Origin: DATJSJ01 sp035504175
GTDB taxonomy: Bacteria > Pseudomonadota > Alphaproteobacteria > Acetobacterales > Acetobacteraceae
Direction of reading: 5' to 3'
Length of the DNA stretch: 64,000 nt
Assembly (NCBI GenBank): GCA_035504175.1
Contig: DATJSJ010000144.1
Coordinates: 19,152-83,151 of the forward strand
This document shows positions 16,597-24,606 of the stretch, piece after piece (position 1 is the stretch's first letter; every line of letters starts with the position of its first letter). Below the pieces are notes generated by a model. That model was not told the origin of the DNA. It made no database searches and saw only the letters and a program-made list of their open reading frames with translations. The position numbers and the translations under genes were made by a program.

Positions 16597-17737
16597 GGAA
16601 ACGCTCCAGCTTGGCCGGATCGACCGTGATCCCGAGGCCCGGGCGCTCCGTCATGCGCAAGGCGCCGGCACCGTAGGGGAACGGCTCGGCAACCACATCA
16701 TCCTCGTAGTAGCGGCCGGCGATCTCGGTCTGCGCCGCACCGGCCGGCGCCGTAATGGGAATGACGGACGGCAGGGTGACGCCGCGCGTCGCCAATGCGA
16801 ACTGGCAGTTGGCGGCATTGCCGATCCCGGACTCCAGCGATCCGTTGACGTCGCAGGGAAGTCCCGCCGCGTCGGCGATCGCCGCAACCTGGCGAGCCCG
16901 CGCAATGCCGCCGGCTTTCGCGAGATAGATCGAGATCGCGTCCGCCGCACGTGCCGATACGAGGCGAAGCGCGTCGTGGGCGCTCCAGCAGCTTTCGTCG
17001 GCCACGACGTCAATGCAGACGCGTCGTGTGACCTCAGCCATTTCCGCCAGATCGGCGACCGGCTGCTCCACCATGTCGAGCTGCCCGGCCATGCCCTGCA
17101 GGATGCGGGCAGCCGTCTTGGCCCGGCGGTAGCCCTGGTTGGCATCGAGGCGCAACACCACGTCCGGCCCGACTTCGCGCCGGATCGCCGCGACGGCAGC
17201 GGCATCGCGTGCCGGATCCTCACCGCCCTTGATTTGCAGGGCGGTCACGCCGTCGGCGCAGGCCCGTCGCGCCTCCTCAACTGCATCCTCCACGGGCATG
17301 ATGCCGATCATGTGTGCGACCCGTACCGAATCGCGCACGGGGCCGCCGAGAAGTCGCCAGAGTGGCTGTCCGAGCGCCTTGCCCCAGAGATCGTGCAAGG
17401 CGATGTCCACCGCGCAGCGCGCGTATCCGTGCCCTCGAAGGACGCGCTCGATCGCCGCGTGCGCCGCCTCGATCGCAAGCGCATCGTGGCCGAGCAGCGT
17501 CGGCTCGATCACGCGCTTGACGATTTCGACGACCGTGCCTTGCGTTTCACCGCCAGGCGCACCGTGATCGCCGCCCCAGTCGGGCAACGGATTGGCCTCG
17601 CCGATGCCGGACAGGCCCGAATCCGTGTGCACCTCCACAAACACGAAACCGCCGAGCGGCCGGCGCAGGCTGGCCCAGCGGAACTCCCGCCTCGCCGGCA
17701 ACCTGAACGGAAACGCGTCGATGCCGGTTATCCGCAC
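16586..17737 (-). CDS. Mandelate racemase/muconate-lactonizing enzyme family (enolase superfamily)
   Basis: A 383-residue enolase-superfamily enzyme with an N-terminal capping domain followed by a TIM barrel. Metal ligands appear in the expected order: Asp in LRLDANQGY, Glu in MVEQPV, Asp/Glu in VVADESC. The base region reads LQIKGG, where many relatives have KxK, so only the second Lys is kept; a Lys on the opposite face is in YLAKAGGI. This pattern fits the MLE/dipeptide-epimerase subgroup. The GTG at 17737 was chosen because GGAG lies 7 bp upstream and RITGIDAFPFRLP is the usual start; an upstream frame extension is arginine-rich. First gene of the aco-containing operon. Confidence 0.85.
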   Translation of the reverse strand: MRITGIDAFPFRLPARREFRWASLRRPLGGFVFVEVHTDSGLSGIGEANPLPDWGGDHGAPGGETQGTVVEIVKRVIEPTLLGHDALAIEAAHAAIERVLRGHGYARCAVDIALHDLWGKALGQPLWRLLGGPVRDSVRVAHMIGIMPVEDAVEEARRACADGVTALQIKGGEDPARDAAAVAAIRREVGPDVVLRLDANQGYRRAKTAARILQGMAGQLDMVEQPVADLAEMAEVTRRVCIDVVADESCWSAHDALRLVSARAADAISIYLAKAGGIARARQVAAIADAAGLPCDVNGSLESGIGNAANCQFALATRGVTLPSVIPITAPAGAAQTEIAGRYYEDDVVAEPFPYGAGALRMTERPGLGITVDPAKLERFREG

Positions 17738-18055
17738 CAAGGAACTCCGTGACCACCCCGGGCACCGTATTCCGGTCGGCCCGCCTGCTCTTGAACGGAG
17801 TAGCCGGTCTGTTGAATTCACCGGCCGAGGACGGGGTGAGCATCGTCGCGCCGCAACCGGTCGGGACCGTCGTCGCATGGCAGCGAGCAGTGCGGCAAAA
17901 GGCCGCCGTCCGGGGAGACCGCGGCGACGCGGTTCCGGCGTGCTTCACGCCGTCAGTGCGGCTCCACGGCGGGCCTGTCGCGAATGATTGACCGGTGCCG
18001 GACCTCCGGGTCTGCGTCCTTGGCTGTGGATCGCGGGCCGCCCCGCCGCACTCGA
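17738..18055 (-). other. Intergenic region upstream of the enolase-type/aco operon
   Basis: 318 bases between the ABC ATPase stop and the start of the enolase-type gene, both on the minus strand. No convincing gene is present. It contains a 7-bp perfect stem with a 3-base loop at 17936-17952 and a weaker inverted repeat (GCCGGT/ACCGGC) at 17803-17825. The first could end transcripts of the ABC operon. The promoter of the downstream operon should also lie here, but I see no clear hexamers. Confidence 0.4.
17936..17952 (-). terminator. Candidate stem-loop downstream of the ribose-type ABC operon
   Basis: CGGCGTG pairs with CACGCCG around a 3-base CTT loop, about 104 bases beyond the ATPase stop on the minus strand. 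No T-run follows, so intrinsic termination is uncertain and an mRNA 3'-end structure is equally possible. Confidence 0.3.
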
Positions 18056-18841
18056 TCAGGTGCGGATCACGTGATCCGTGACCTCCTGCATCGTCGTCTC
18101 TTCCTTGCGCGCTTCGAACACCGGCGTGCCGTGGCTCATCACCACGAACCGGTCGCAGACCATGAACGCATGGTAGATGTTGTGCGTGACCAGCACGCTG
18201 GAGACGTCCTCGTGCTTCAGCCTGGCGACGTATTCGAGAAGGCGCTCGGTCTCACGCACCGAAAGCGCCGAGGTCGGCTCGTCGAGGAGCAGCATGCGGC
18301 GCTTGAAATAGACGGCGCGGGCGATTGCCACCGCCTGTTTCTGGCCACCCGACAGGAAGCCCACTTCCTTGTCGGGGTCGTCGATGCCGGAGATGTGCAC
18401 CGCGCTGTCCAGCACCTGCACCGCCTGGCGCTCCATCTCGCGATGCCGCATGAAGCCGAACCGGTTGGTGATCTCCCGGCCCATGAAGATGTTGCGGGTG
18501 ATCGACATCGGATCCACCAGGGCGATGTCCTGGTAGATGGTCTCGATGCCGATCCGTTCGGAGTCGGCGCGGCTCTCGACGCGGATGGGTACGCCGTCCA
18601 CCAGGATCTCGCCCGAATCGGGGCGGACGATCCCGGACATCATTTTGATCATCGTCGACTTGCCGGCGCCGTTGTCGCCGAGCAGGCCGATCACCTCCTT
18701 GCGGTTCACCCGGAAGTTGACGCGCGTCAGGGCCTGCATGTTGCCGTAGCGCTTGGAGATGTTCCGGGCCTCGTAGATCGGCACGGACCCGGTCTCCCGG
18801 GCGGCGGGCGGCGCGGGCTGCTGGTCGAGGGTCACGGTCAT
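18056..18841 (-). CDS. Ribose-type sugar ABC importer ATPase, single-domain
   Basis: A 261-residue ATPase with one nucleotide-binding domain: Walker A GDNGAGKS (55-62), signature LSGGQKQA, Walker B LLLDEP and a HNIYHAF switch region in place of the usual HD. Such half-size CUT2 ATPases (FrcA-like) contrast with two-domain RbsA-type proteins. The ATG at 18841 lies 4 bp beyond the permease stop. It is the last gene of the operon binding protein, permease, ATPase. The substrate is probably a sugar or polyol. Confidence 0.9.
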   Translation of the reverse strand: MTVTLDQQPAPPAARETGSVPIYEARNISKRYGNMQALTRVNFRVNRKEVIGLLGDNGAGKSTMIKMMSGIVRPDSGEILVDGVPIRVESRADSERIGIETIYQDIALVDPMSITRNIFMGREITNRFGFMRHREMERQAVQVLDSAVHISGIDDPDKEVGFLSGGQKQAVAIARAVYFKRRMLLLDEPTSALSVRETERLLEYVARLKHEDVSSVLVTHNIYHAFMVCDRFVVMSHGTPVFEARKEETTMQEVTDHVIRT

Positions 18842-18845
18842 GCGC

Positions 18846-19901
18846 CTAACTCCGCCGGCGGATGGCATGGTTCATGATCACGGCACCGACGATCAGCGCG
18901 CCGACGAACATGTCGAAATAGAAGCCCGGCGCGCGAAGCAGCAGCAGGATGTCATTGATCGTGAAGACGAGTGCCGTGCCCAGCACGATCCCGATGATCG
19001 AACCGCGCCCGCCCATCAGCGCGAAACCGCCGATCACGCAGGCCGCGATCGCCTGCAGTTCCATCCCTTGCCCGCCCCCGGGCTGGACGCTGCCGACCCG
19101 CGTCATCGCGATGATGCCGGAGAAGGCCGCGAGCCCGCCGGTGATGGCGAAAGCGACGAGCTTCACCCGGGCGGGCTTGATTCCGATGGCGATCGCCGCC
19201 TGCTGGTTGCCCCCCACCGCGTAGAGATGATTGCCGAAGCGGTGGTGATGCAGAAGGAAGAACGCGACCACGGCAAGCAGGATGAACCAGACGAAACCGG
19301 CATCCAGCAGCCAGAACTGGCCGGCGAACAGCACCGCGAACGGATTGTTCGGCAGAAAGCTGACGGCGCTGGCGCCATTGTAAAGCAGCACGCCACCCTT
19401 CCAGAGCAACATCGCGCCCAGCGTGGTGATAAAGGACGGGATGCTGAACCGGATCGTCACGAAGCCGTTCACCAGGCCGGCCAGAATGCCGACCACGATG
19501 GCGAGCGCCGCGCCGATGAACGGTGCCGCAGGGTTGTCGATGCCGCCGAAATGGTCGTTGGCCAGCGTGGCGGCGAAGACCGCGCAGAACGAGTACAGCG
19601 CACCGACCGAGAGGTCGAACTCGCCGGCGATCATCAGCATCCCGACGCCAAGCGACATGATGCCCAGGGGCGCCACCGCCTTCAGGGTGACGCGGATGTT
19701 GGCCGGGATCAGATATCGGAACTGGTCCGGGAACAGCAGGCCGCCGACAACGCAGACGATCTGGATGGTGATGAACAGCACGGCGATGCCGCCGGCCGGA
19801 CGGCTGCGGATGGCCGTGCGGATGGCTCGGAGATATCCGCCTTGGGCGCGCGCCGGCACCAGGGCGTTGGCCGGTGGCCGGTCGAGCGGGACGGTGCTCA
19901 T
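18846..19901 (-). CDS. Ribose-type sugar ABC importer permease
   Basis: A 351-residue inner-membrane permease of the RbsC/FrcC family with about nine to ten hydrophobic segments. MLMIAGEFDLSVGA is the family's conserved segment (GxxDLSVG), followed by SIPSFITTLGAM and a C-terminal GGFALMGGRGSIIG loop. The ATG at 19901 follows the intercistronic stem-loop at 19944-19976, which separates it from the binding-protein gene. An upstream in-frame extension runs through that hairpin and was rejected. One permease would act as a homodimer with the ATPase encoded next. Confidence 0.92.
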   Translation of the reverse strand: MSTVPLDRPPANALVPARAQGGYLRAIRTAIRSRPAGGIAVLFITIQIVCVVGGLLFPDQFRYLIPANIRVTLKAVAPLGIMSLGVGMLMIAGEFDLSVGALYSFCAVFAATLANDHFGGIDNPAAPFIGAALAIVVGILAGLVNGFVTIRFSIPSFITTLGAMLLWKGGVLLYNGASAVSFLPNNPFAVLFAGQFWLLDAGFVWFILLAVVAFFLLHHHRFGNHLYAVGGNQQAAIAIGIKPARVKLVAFAITGGLAAFSGIIAMTRVGSVQPGGGQGMELQAIAACVIGGFALMGGRGSIIGIVLGTALVFTINDILLLLRAPGFYFDMFVGALIVGAVIMNHAIRRRS

Positions 19902-19943
19902 CGCGCTGCTTCCTTCCGTGATGCCGGCGTGATCGGGATGGAC

Positions 19944-19976
19944 GGGGAGGCCACGATGTCGCCGGGTGGCCTCCCC
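19944..19976 (-). promoter_or_regulatory. Intercistronic stem-loop between binding-protein and permease genes
   Basis: GGGGAGGCCAC (19944-19954) pairs perfectly with GTGGCCTCCCC (19966-19976) around an 11-base loop. It begins 10 bases after the binding-protein stop on the minus strand. No T-run follows. By analogy with malE-malF type intercistronic structures, it could stabilise the upstream message or attenuate read-through, so that binding protein is made in excess. That function is inference. Confidence 0.65.
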
Positions 19977-19986
19977 GGATCGCTGC

Positions 19987-20973
19987 CTATCGCGTGATGC
20001 CCGCCCATTGCTTGGCGAGGCCGACATTGCCCTTCTCGATCAGGCCGACGCCGCCGGTGTCCATGTCGGACGGCGCCAGGCCGAACTCGAGCAGATCGGC
20101 CATCTGGGCGACCGTGTAGTAGCCCTGCGTATAGGGCTGCTGGTCGACCGTTGCCATCATCGACCCGTTCTCGATGTTGCGCAGGATCTCCCCATCGACG
20201 TCGAATCCCGCGGCCGGAATGTGCAGGCCTGCGTCCTTGATCGCCTGCACCGCCTGCGAGGTCGGAGTCTGGCCGAGGCCGACCACCGCCTTGGTGTTGG
20301 AATGACCCAGGAGATACTGCGTCATCAGGTCGAGCGCCTTGGCATGATCATTGCCGGTGCCGAGGATCTCGGTGGTGGCGCCGACCTCCGCCAGGGCTTT
20401 CGCGACGCCCTCATGCCGCTGCACGGCATAGACGGCCTGGGGCGCCTCGACCGGCGTGAACACCAGGTCGCCCTTGCCGATGTGATATTTCTTGATCAGT
20501 TCCTTGCCCAGCACGTAGCCGGCCGCGACGAAATTCTGGCCGACATAGGCGAGACGGCAGGTCTTCCCGGCGGCGTGCTGCGAATTGTCGATGTTGAAGG
20601 CAATGACCGGGATGCCCTTCTTCATGGCGCCGCACAGGACGTTGTTGAGCGCGACATCGTTCGGAATCGTCACCGCGATGCCGTTCGTCCCGTTGGCGAT
20701 CGCGGTCTCGAGGATGTTGTTCATCCGGGTGAGATCTTCGTTGCCGTACTCGATGTCGACGCTGATGCGCTTGGCCTTCTCGGCATCGTGCACGCCGTTG
20801 ACCATCGGCGCGAAGAACGCGTTGCTCTCGAACGACCAGATCAGGAACAGCATGTGGAGCTTCGAGAAGTCCTGGTTGCGGTCAGGCGGGGACGCGCTGG
20901 CCGGCCATGTCGACAAGCCGAGAAGCATCGCCGTGACGAGGGCGATGCAGCTCGATCGAAGTCCTCTGGTCAT
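19987..20973 (-). CDS. Periplasmic sugar-binding protein, ribose/galactose type
   Basis: A 328-residue binding protein of the type 1 periplasmic family. The N-terminus is a signal peptide (positive MTRGLR, hydrophobic core, cleavage near residue 28 in PASASP). Domain features include NILETAIANGTNGIAVTIPN, PVIAFNIDN, VGLGQTPTSQA and TVDQQPYTQGYY, typical of CUT2 sugar binders. The ATG at 20973 is preceded by GGGAGGA. It is first in the operon; a stem-loop follows its stop at 10 bp. The divergent oxidoreductase at 21979 may act on the transported compound. Confidence 0.9.
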   Translation of the reverse strand: MTRGLRSSCIALVTAMLLGLSTWPASASPPDRNQDFSKLHMLFLIWSFESNAFFAPMVNGVHDAEKAKRISVDIEYGNEDLTRMNNILETAIANGTNGIAVTIPNDVALNNVLCGAMKKGIPVIAFNIDNSQHAAGKTCRLAYVGQNFVAAGYVLGKELIKKYHIGKGDLVFTPVEAPQAVYAVQRHEGVAKALAEVGATTEILGTGNDHAKALDLMTQYLLGHSNTKAVVGLGQTPTSQAVQAIKDAGLHIPAAGFDVDGEILRNIENGSMMATVDQQPYTQGYYTVAQMADLLEFGLAPSDMDTGGVGLIEKGNVGLAKQWAGITR

Positions 20974-21978
20974 GAATCCTCCCTGGGCCGCCGAGTTGGA
21001 GCGACGCCGCATCCGGCGGCTGGATGCGCGTATCTGATGCGTTCTATCGGCCGCTCCGCTGGCGCCCCCCGATTGCGGGACGGCGTGCCGCCTCGCTGGC
21101 GCGCGCCGGACCGGGCCCACGCGCATCGGCGCGGCCGCCGCCCGCGGTAACTCGATACGCGAACTCTCGCGCGGCGCCCCGCCGAGCGTGCTGCCGGCGC
21201 CGATGAGAATCGCGCGCGTCATGTCGCTCGGCTTCCGCCAGGGTCATGCGGCGCGGCGAAGGCAGGTGTCGGCGGACCAGGAATGGCCCGGCACCGACGC
21301 ATCGGGGTGATGCGCCGCCGCGATCGCTTGTCCGGCCCGTGTCCCGATATTCACCGAATCGGTCAATTCCCATCCCGGCTGCGCCGGCGTTTTGCGGTGC
21401 GGTCAGCGGATCAGCCGTCCCGGCTGCCATCCTGTCTCCTCCAAGGCCCGCATTGAGCCGCGGTCCCGCGGCGGCGAGCCGTGCTTGGAATGATTATTGA
21501 CAACCCAAGCAGTTGCGCAATCTGTTTTGCCGGCGCGCATGGATGAGAAGCCGGAGCGGATCGCGAACAAGGGTGGCGGGAGTGACATCGATCCGTCCCG
21601 AGGTCAGCCAGTCGTGCAAACGTTCCCGCACTGGGACGGGCATTCCGCGCCCGACGCGAGGACGGAGCGGGATGCGGCTTGGGGCGCCATGCGCCAGGTC
21701 GCGACAGACGCGCCAGCGGTGTAGGAAAAAGAGTGTACCGTCGGAGCGCGGCGGACCGAAGCGGTGTGCCGGGACGCGCTGCATCTCGACCGCTCCGCGG
21801 CTGCCCCGATCGGTCGCTCCGGACGGGCCTGCGTCAGTGTCCCGGGAGAAACCTCTTCTCTGCGGCGCACAATCGAACGGCGGGTCAGCCGCAATCCCGA
21901 GCAGCCGGGCCGTCGGCGCCACGCCCCGACGGGATCCCGCCGCACCGGCGCGGTCACGAAACCAGGGAGGGTATCGCC
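20974..21978. other. 1-kb divergent intergenic region with possible gene remnant
   Basis: About 1,005 bases separate the divergent binding-protein and oxidoreductase genes, unusually long for this compact window. On the minus strand an ATG at 21222 opens MTRAILIGAGSTLGG, a Rossmann-like start reminiscent of GH4-type NAD-dependent glycosidases. It then turns into arginine-rich, low-quality sequence that runs on toward the binding-protein gene. A strong GGAGGAG site also precedes an ATG at 21430. These look like fragments of decayed genes rather than an intact one. The rest shows no recognisable feature except the motif at 21497-21520. Confidence 0.35.
21497..21520 (+). promoter_or_regulatory. 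Candidate divergent promoter/operator with TTGCGCAA palindrome
   Basis: A perfect TTGACA (21497-21502) lies next to an 8-bp palindrome TTGCGCAA (21513-21520), a core shared by many LacI-family operators. On the minus strand the same palindrome could serve as a -35-like TTGCGC with an AATAAT-like hexamer about 17 bp on. No good -10 accompanies the plus-strand TTGACA. Weak evidence. Confidence 0.3.
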
Positions 21979-23178
21979 ATGAGTTTCGCCGGAGATGAGA
22001 CGAACCGCTATCCACCGCCGCGGCGCCGCCTGCGGCTCGGTTTCGTCGGCGGCGGTCGCGGGTCGCTGATCGGCCCGGTGCACGCCGCCGGCGCCCGCCT
22101 GTCGAATCGCTGGGAAGCGGTCGCGGGTGCGCTTTCCAGCGATCCGGCCGTCGCGCAGGCGTCCGGCCAGGACTGGATGCTGGCACCCGATCGCGTCTAC
22201 TCGGACTATCGCGTCATGGCCGAGCGGGAAGTGGCCCGGCCGGACGGGATCGAGGCGGTGGTGATTTCCACGCCCAACCATCTGCACCGCGACGCGACCG
22301 AGGCGTTCCTGCGCGTCGGCATCGACGTGATCTGCGACAAGCCGCTGGCCACCAGCCTGGCGGATGCGCAGGACATGGTGCGGCTGCAGCGCGAATCCGG
22401 CCTCGTGCTCGGCGTGACCTATCCCTTCACATCGCATGCGATGGTTCGCCAGGCGCGCGAGATGGTGCGCGCCGGCGCGCTCGGGCGCATCCGTCAGGTG
22501 CATGCGGAATTCATACAGGACTGGGCGTCGGGTCACGCGGATCCCGACTTCAAGGGCGCCGCCTGGCGCCGCGATCCGGCGCGGATGGGACGCGCCTCGG
22601 CGACCGGCGACATCGGAACGCACGCCTATCATCTCGTCGATTTCGTCACCGGGCTCGAGATGACGCATCTGCGCGCCGATTTCCACATCTGCGGTGCACC
22701 CAAGGCGATGGAGGACACGGCCTTCCTGCATGTCCGCTTCGCCGGCGAGGTGCCGGGCACGCTCTGGGTGACGCAGACCGCGCCGGGGAACTACTGCGCC
22801 CTGCGGCTGCGCGTCTTCGGCGAGGCGGCGGGTCTCGAATGGGATCAGGAATTTCCGGAGCTGCTGAAATATCGTCGGCACGGCGAGCCGGAGCAGATCC
22901 TGGTGCGCGGCCACGGCGCGGGCATGCATCCGGCGGCCGAACGGCTGGTGCGGATGCCCCGCGGCCACGGCGAGGCGCTGACCGACGCCTGGGCCAATCT
23001 CTACACCGAACTCGCGATCGCGATCGAGGCACGCCGCTCGGGAGCTACGCTGCCGGAGGGGCTGCTTGCCTATCCCACGGTGGTGGATGGCGCGAAAGGC
23101 GTGTGCTTCATCGAGGCGGCGGCGGATTCGCACGAGGCCGGCGGGACCTGGACGGAATGCCGCTGGAACGACGCGTGA
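21979..23178 (+). CDS. Gfo/Idh/MocA family NAD(P)-dependent oxidoreductase
   Basis: A 399-residue sugar/polyol dehydrogenase. The N-terminal Rossmann fold has GFVGGGRGSLIGPVHAAG near residue 20; the family's STPNHLHRDATEAFLRVG is followed by DVICDKPLATSLADA, with the conserved E/D-K-P Lys. The C-terminal domain contains TGDIGTHAYHLVDF, a catalytic His region. GGGAGG lies 8 bp before the ATG. The protein is longer than typical (about 340) because of an N-terminal extension and C-terminal insertions. It is divergent from the ribose-type transporter operon, suggesting it oxidises the imported sugar or polyol. Confidence 0.9.
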   Translation: MSFAGDETNRYPPPRRRLRLGFVGGGRGSLIGPVHAAGARLSNRWEAVAGALSSDPAVAQASGQDWMLAPDRVYSDYRVMAEREVARPDGIEAVVISTPNHLHRDATEAFLRVGIDVICDKPLATSLADAQDMVRLQRESGLVLGVTYPFTSHAMVRQAREMVRAGALGRIRQVHAEFIQDWASGHADPDFKGAAWRRDPARMGRASATGDIGTHAYHLVDFVTGLEMTHLRADFHICGAPKAMEDTAFLHVRFAGEVPGTLWVTQTAPGNYCALRLRVFGEAAGLEWDQEFPELLKYRRHGEPEQILVRGHGAGMHPAAERLVRMPRGHGEALTDAWANLYTELAIAIEARRSGATLPEGLLAYPTVVDGAKGVCFIEAAADSHEAGGTWTECRWNDA

Positions 23179-23225
23179 TCACGGATGCGTCCGAGCCGAC
23201 GGCGTCGAACCGAAGAGATGGCCAC

Positions 23226-23244
23226 GCCGGGCGTCAAACCCGGC
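23226..23244. terminator. Candidate bidirectional stem-loop between convergent genes
   Basis: GCCGGG (23226-23231) pairs with CCCGGC (23239-23244) around a 7-base loop. It lies between the oxidoreductase stop (23178) and the convergent methyltransferase stop (23246). The stem is short and lacks a T-tract, so termination is only suggested by position. Confidence 0.35.
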
Positions 23245-23245
23245 C

Positions 23246-24091
23246 CTACGCGACGTCCGGTTTGCGCGCCAGGGCGATACCGAAGCCGGGGAGCAGGCTG
23301 ATCCAGCAGCAATCGACGAAACCGACGAACGCGTCCAGGGCGCGGAACTGATCCGGCGTGTGAAAGCCGATCCAGCCCGGATCGGCCCAGGCGGCGAGCG
23401 GCGCACTCAATTTCGCGAACCACTCGGGTCCGGCATCGATGACGGCATAAAGCCCGCCCGGCCGCAGGCAACGGAAGATCGCGCGCGCCGCGGCTTCCGG
23501 CTCGGGATAGTGGTGGTGCGCGAGCAGGCTGTAGGCGAGATCGAACGCCCCGGTCAGCATATCGGGCAACGCGCCGACATCGGCCTGAATGAACGCGGTG
23601 TTGTCCAGTCCCTTCGCACGCGCCGAGCGGAACGATGCCGCCACCATGCCGGCCGCGAGGTCGATGCCCACCACCTCGCCGTGCGGCACCAGCCGCGCCA
23701 GGCGGCATGCCTCCCGCCCGGCGCCGCAGCCCGCGTCCAGCAGGCGCCAGTCGGGCCGGATATAGCGGGACAGCTCGGCCAGCGCCTCGTCCATGATCGG
23801 GGTCGAGAACGGGCGCACATACGCTTCATAGATCTCGCCCATCCGGTCGAACTCCTCGACCAGATGATCGTGCTCCGTCGCCGCGCCCAGCATCAGCGGC
23901 GTGTCGAGTGTGACCGAGAATCGTTTGCCGAGCCCCGGTCGCTCGACGGGCACGGGCGCGTTGCCCTGCGTCGATCGCGGCACAAACCCGCTGCGGCGGG
24001 CGGCCTGGGTCGGGCGCAGGACGAGCGCCGCGTACTGCCACATCGCCTGCACCAGCACGCCCTCGGCGAACTGGCCGCCGGGCGCGCTCAT
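23246..24091 (-). CDS. SAM-dependent methyltransferase, class I
   Basis: A 281-residue protein. Motif I LLDAGCGAGREA (about 117-128) starts a Rossmann methyltransferase fold, followed by VVGIDLAAGM (motif post-I) and AFDLAYSLLAHHHYPEP (motif II). The C-terminal part ends SLLPGFGIALARKP, a pattern seen in UbiE/Methyltransf_11-type enzymes. The first ~70 residues are an extension rich in Pro/Arg without recognised domain. The ATG overlaps the stop of the upstream unknown gene (ATGA). It is the last gene of the ispH/polyprenyl-synthase cluster, so an isoprenoid-derived methyl acceptor is a reasonable inference. Confidence 0.82.
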   Translation of the reverse strand: MSAPGGQFAEGVLVQAMWQYAALVLRPTQAARRSGFVPRSTQGNAPVPVERPGLGKRFSVTLDTPLMLGAATEHDHLVEEFDRMGEIYEAYVRPFSTPIMDEALAELSRYIRPDWRLLDAGCGAGREACRLARLVPHGEVVGIDLAAGMVAASFRSARAKGLDNTAFIQADVGALPDMLTGAFDLAYSLLAHHHYPEPEAAARAIFRCLRPGGLYAVIDAGPEWFAKLSAPLAAWADPGWIGFHTPDQFRALDAFVGFVDCCWISLLPGFGIALARKPDVA

Positions 24092-24594
24092 CCCGTCCCG
24101 CTTCCCGACGCCGCCGGCGCCTCGTCCGGCAGCCGGCGGACGACGAAGGGGATCGTCCGCGACGCGAGCTCCGGCACCGCCAGCTCACCGAGATAGTCGC
24201 GGCCCAGTTCCGCCGACGAGTCGATCCTGAGACGCGCCTGGATCACGCATTGCTCGCCAGGGCCGAGCGACACCACCTCCGGCTGGGCCGCCACCTGTGC
24301 CGCGATGCCGCTGCCCTGCACCGCGACGCGCGCCGTCACCCGCCCGCTCAGCGTGTTCTCGATCAGGAACGCCGCCGTCGCCTCCTCGCCCGACCGCGCG
24401 GCGAGCAGCAGCGGCGGGCGCGGCGTCGATGCCGCGGCCGCGACAGGGGCCTGGAGTGAAGCCGTCCCGGCCGCCGTCACCAGCTTGCCGAGCGACTCCA
24501 GGTAATCGGTCGAAAGCTTCAGCAGCCCCGCATAGTAGCGGACGCTGAGATCAACCGCGCCTTTCAGCGCCTCGCCGAGATGTTCGACTTCCAT
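24088..24594 (-). CDS. Unknown protein: N-terminal helix plus Ig-like beta-sandwich
   Basis: A 168-residue protein that I do not recognise. Residues 1-45 form an amphipathic helical stretch (HLGEALKGAVDLSVRYYAG and on). After an Ala/Pro linker, residues 60-158 read as a beta-sandwich with the line SLGPGEQCVIQARLRID near 115 and a closing IPFVVRRL. It resembles NEW3/DUF11-type Ig-like repeats. No signal peptide or membrane segment is present. The same helix-plus-sandwich layout recurs in the cluster genes at 24607 and 28636. It overlaps the methyltransferase start and lies 12 bp after the Cys-rich gene. Confidence 0.75.
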   Translation of the reverse strand: MEVEHLGEALKGAVDLSVRYYAGLLKLSTDYLESLGKLVTAAGTASLQAPVAAAASTPRPPLLLAARSGEEATAAFLIENTLSGRVTARVAVQGSGIAAQVAAQPEVVSLGPGEQCVIQARLRIDSSAELGRDYLGELAVPELASRTIPFVVRRLPDEAPAASGSGTG

Positions 24595-24606
24595 CGGCGA
24601 CCGCGC

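Noticed and set aside
21494..22186. 230-codon minus-strand frame and plus-strand frames in the 21-22 kb gap
   Set aside because: Arg/Pro-rich, poor start context and overlap with the oxidoreductase; not credible genes.
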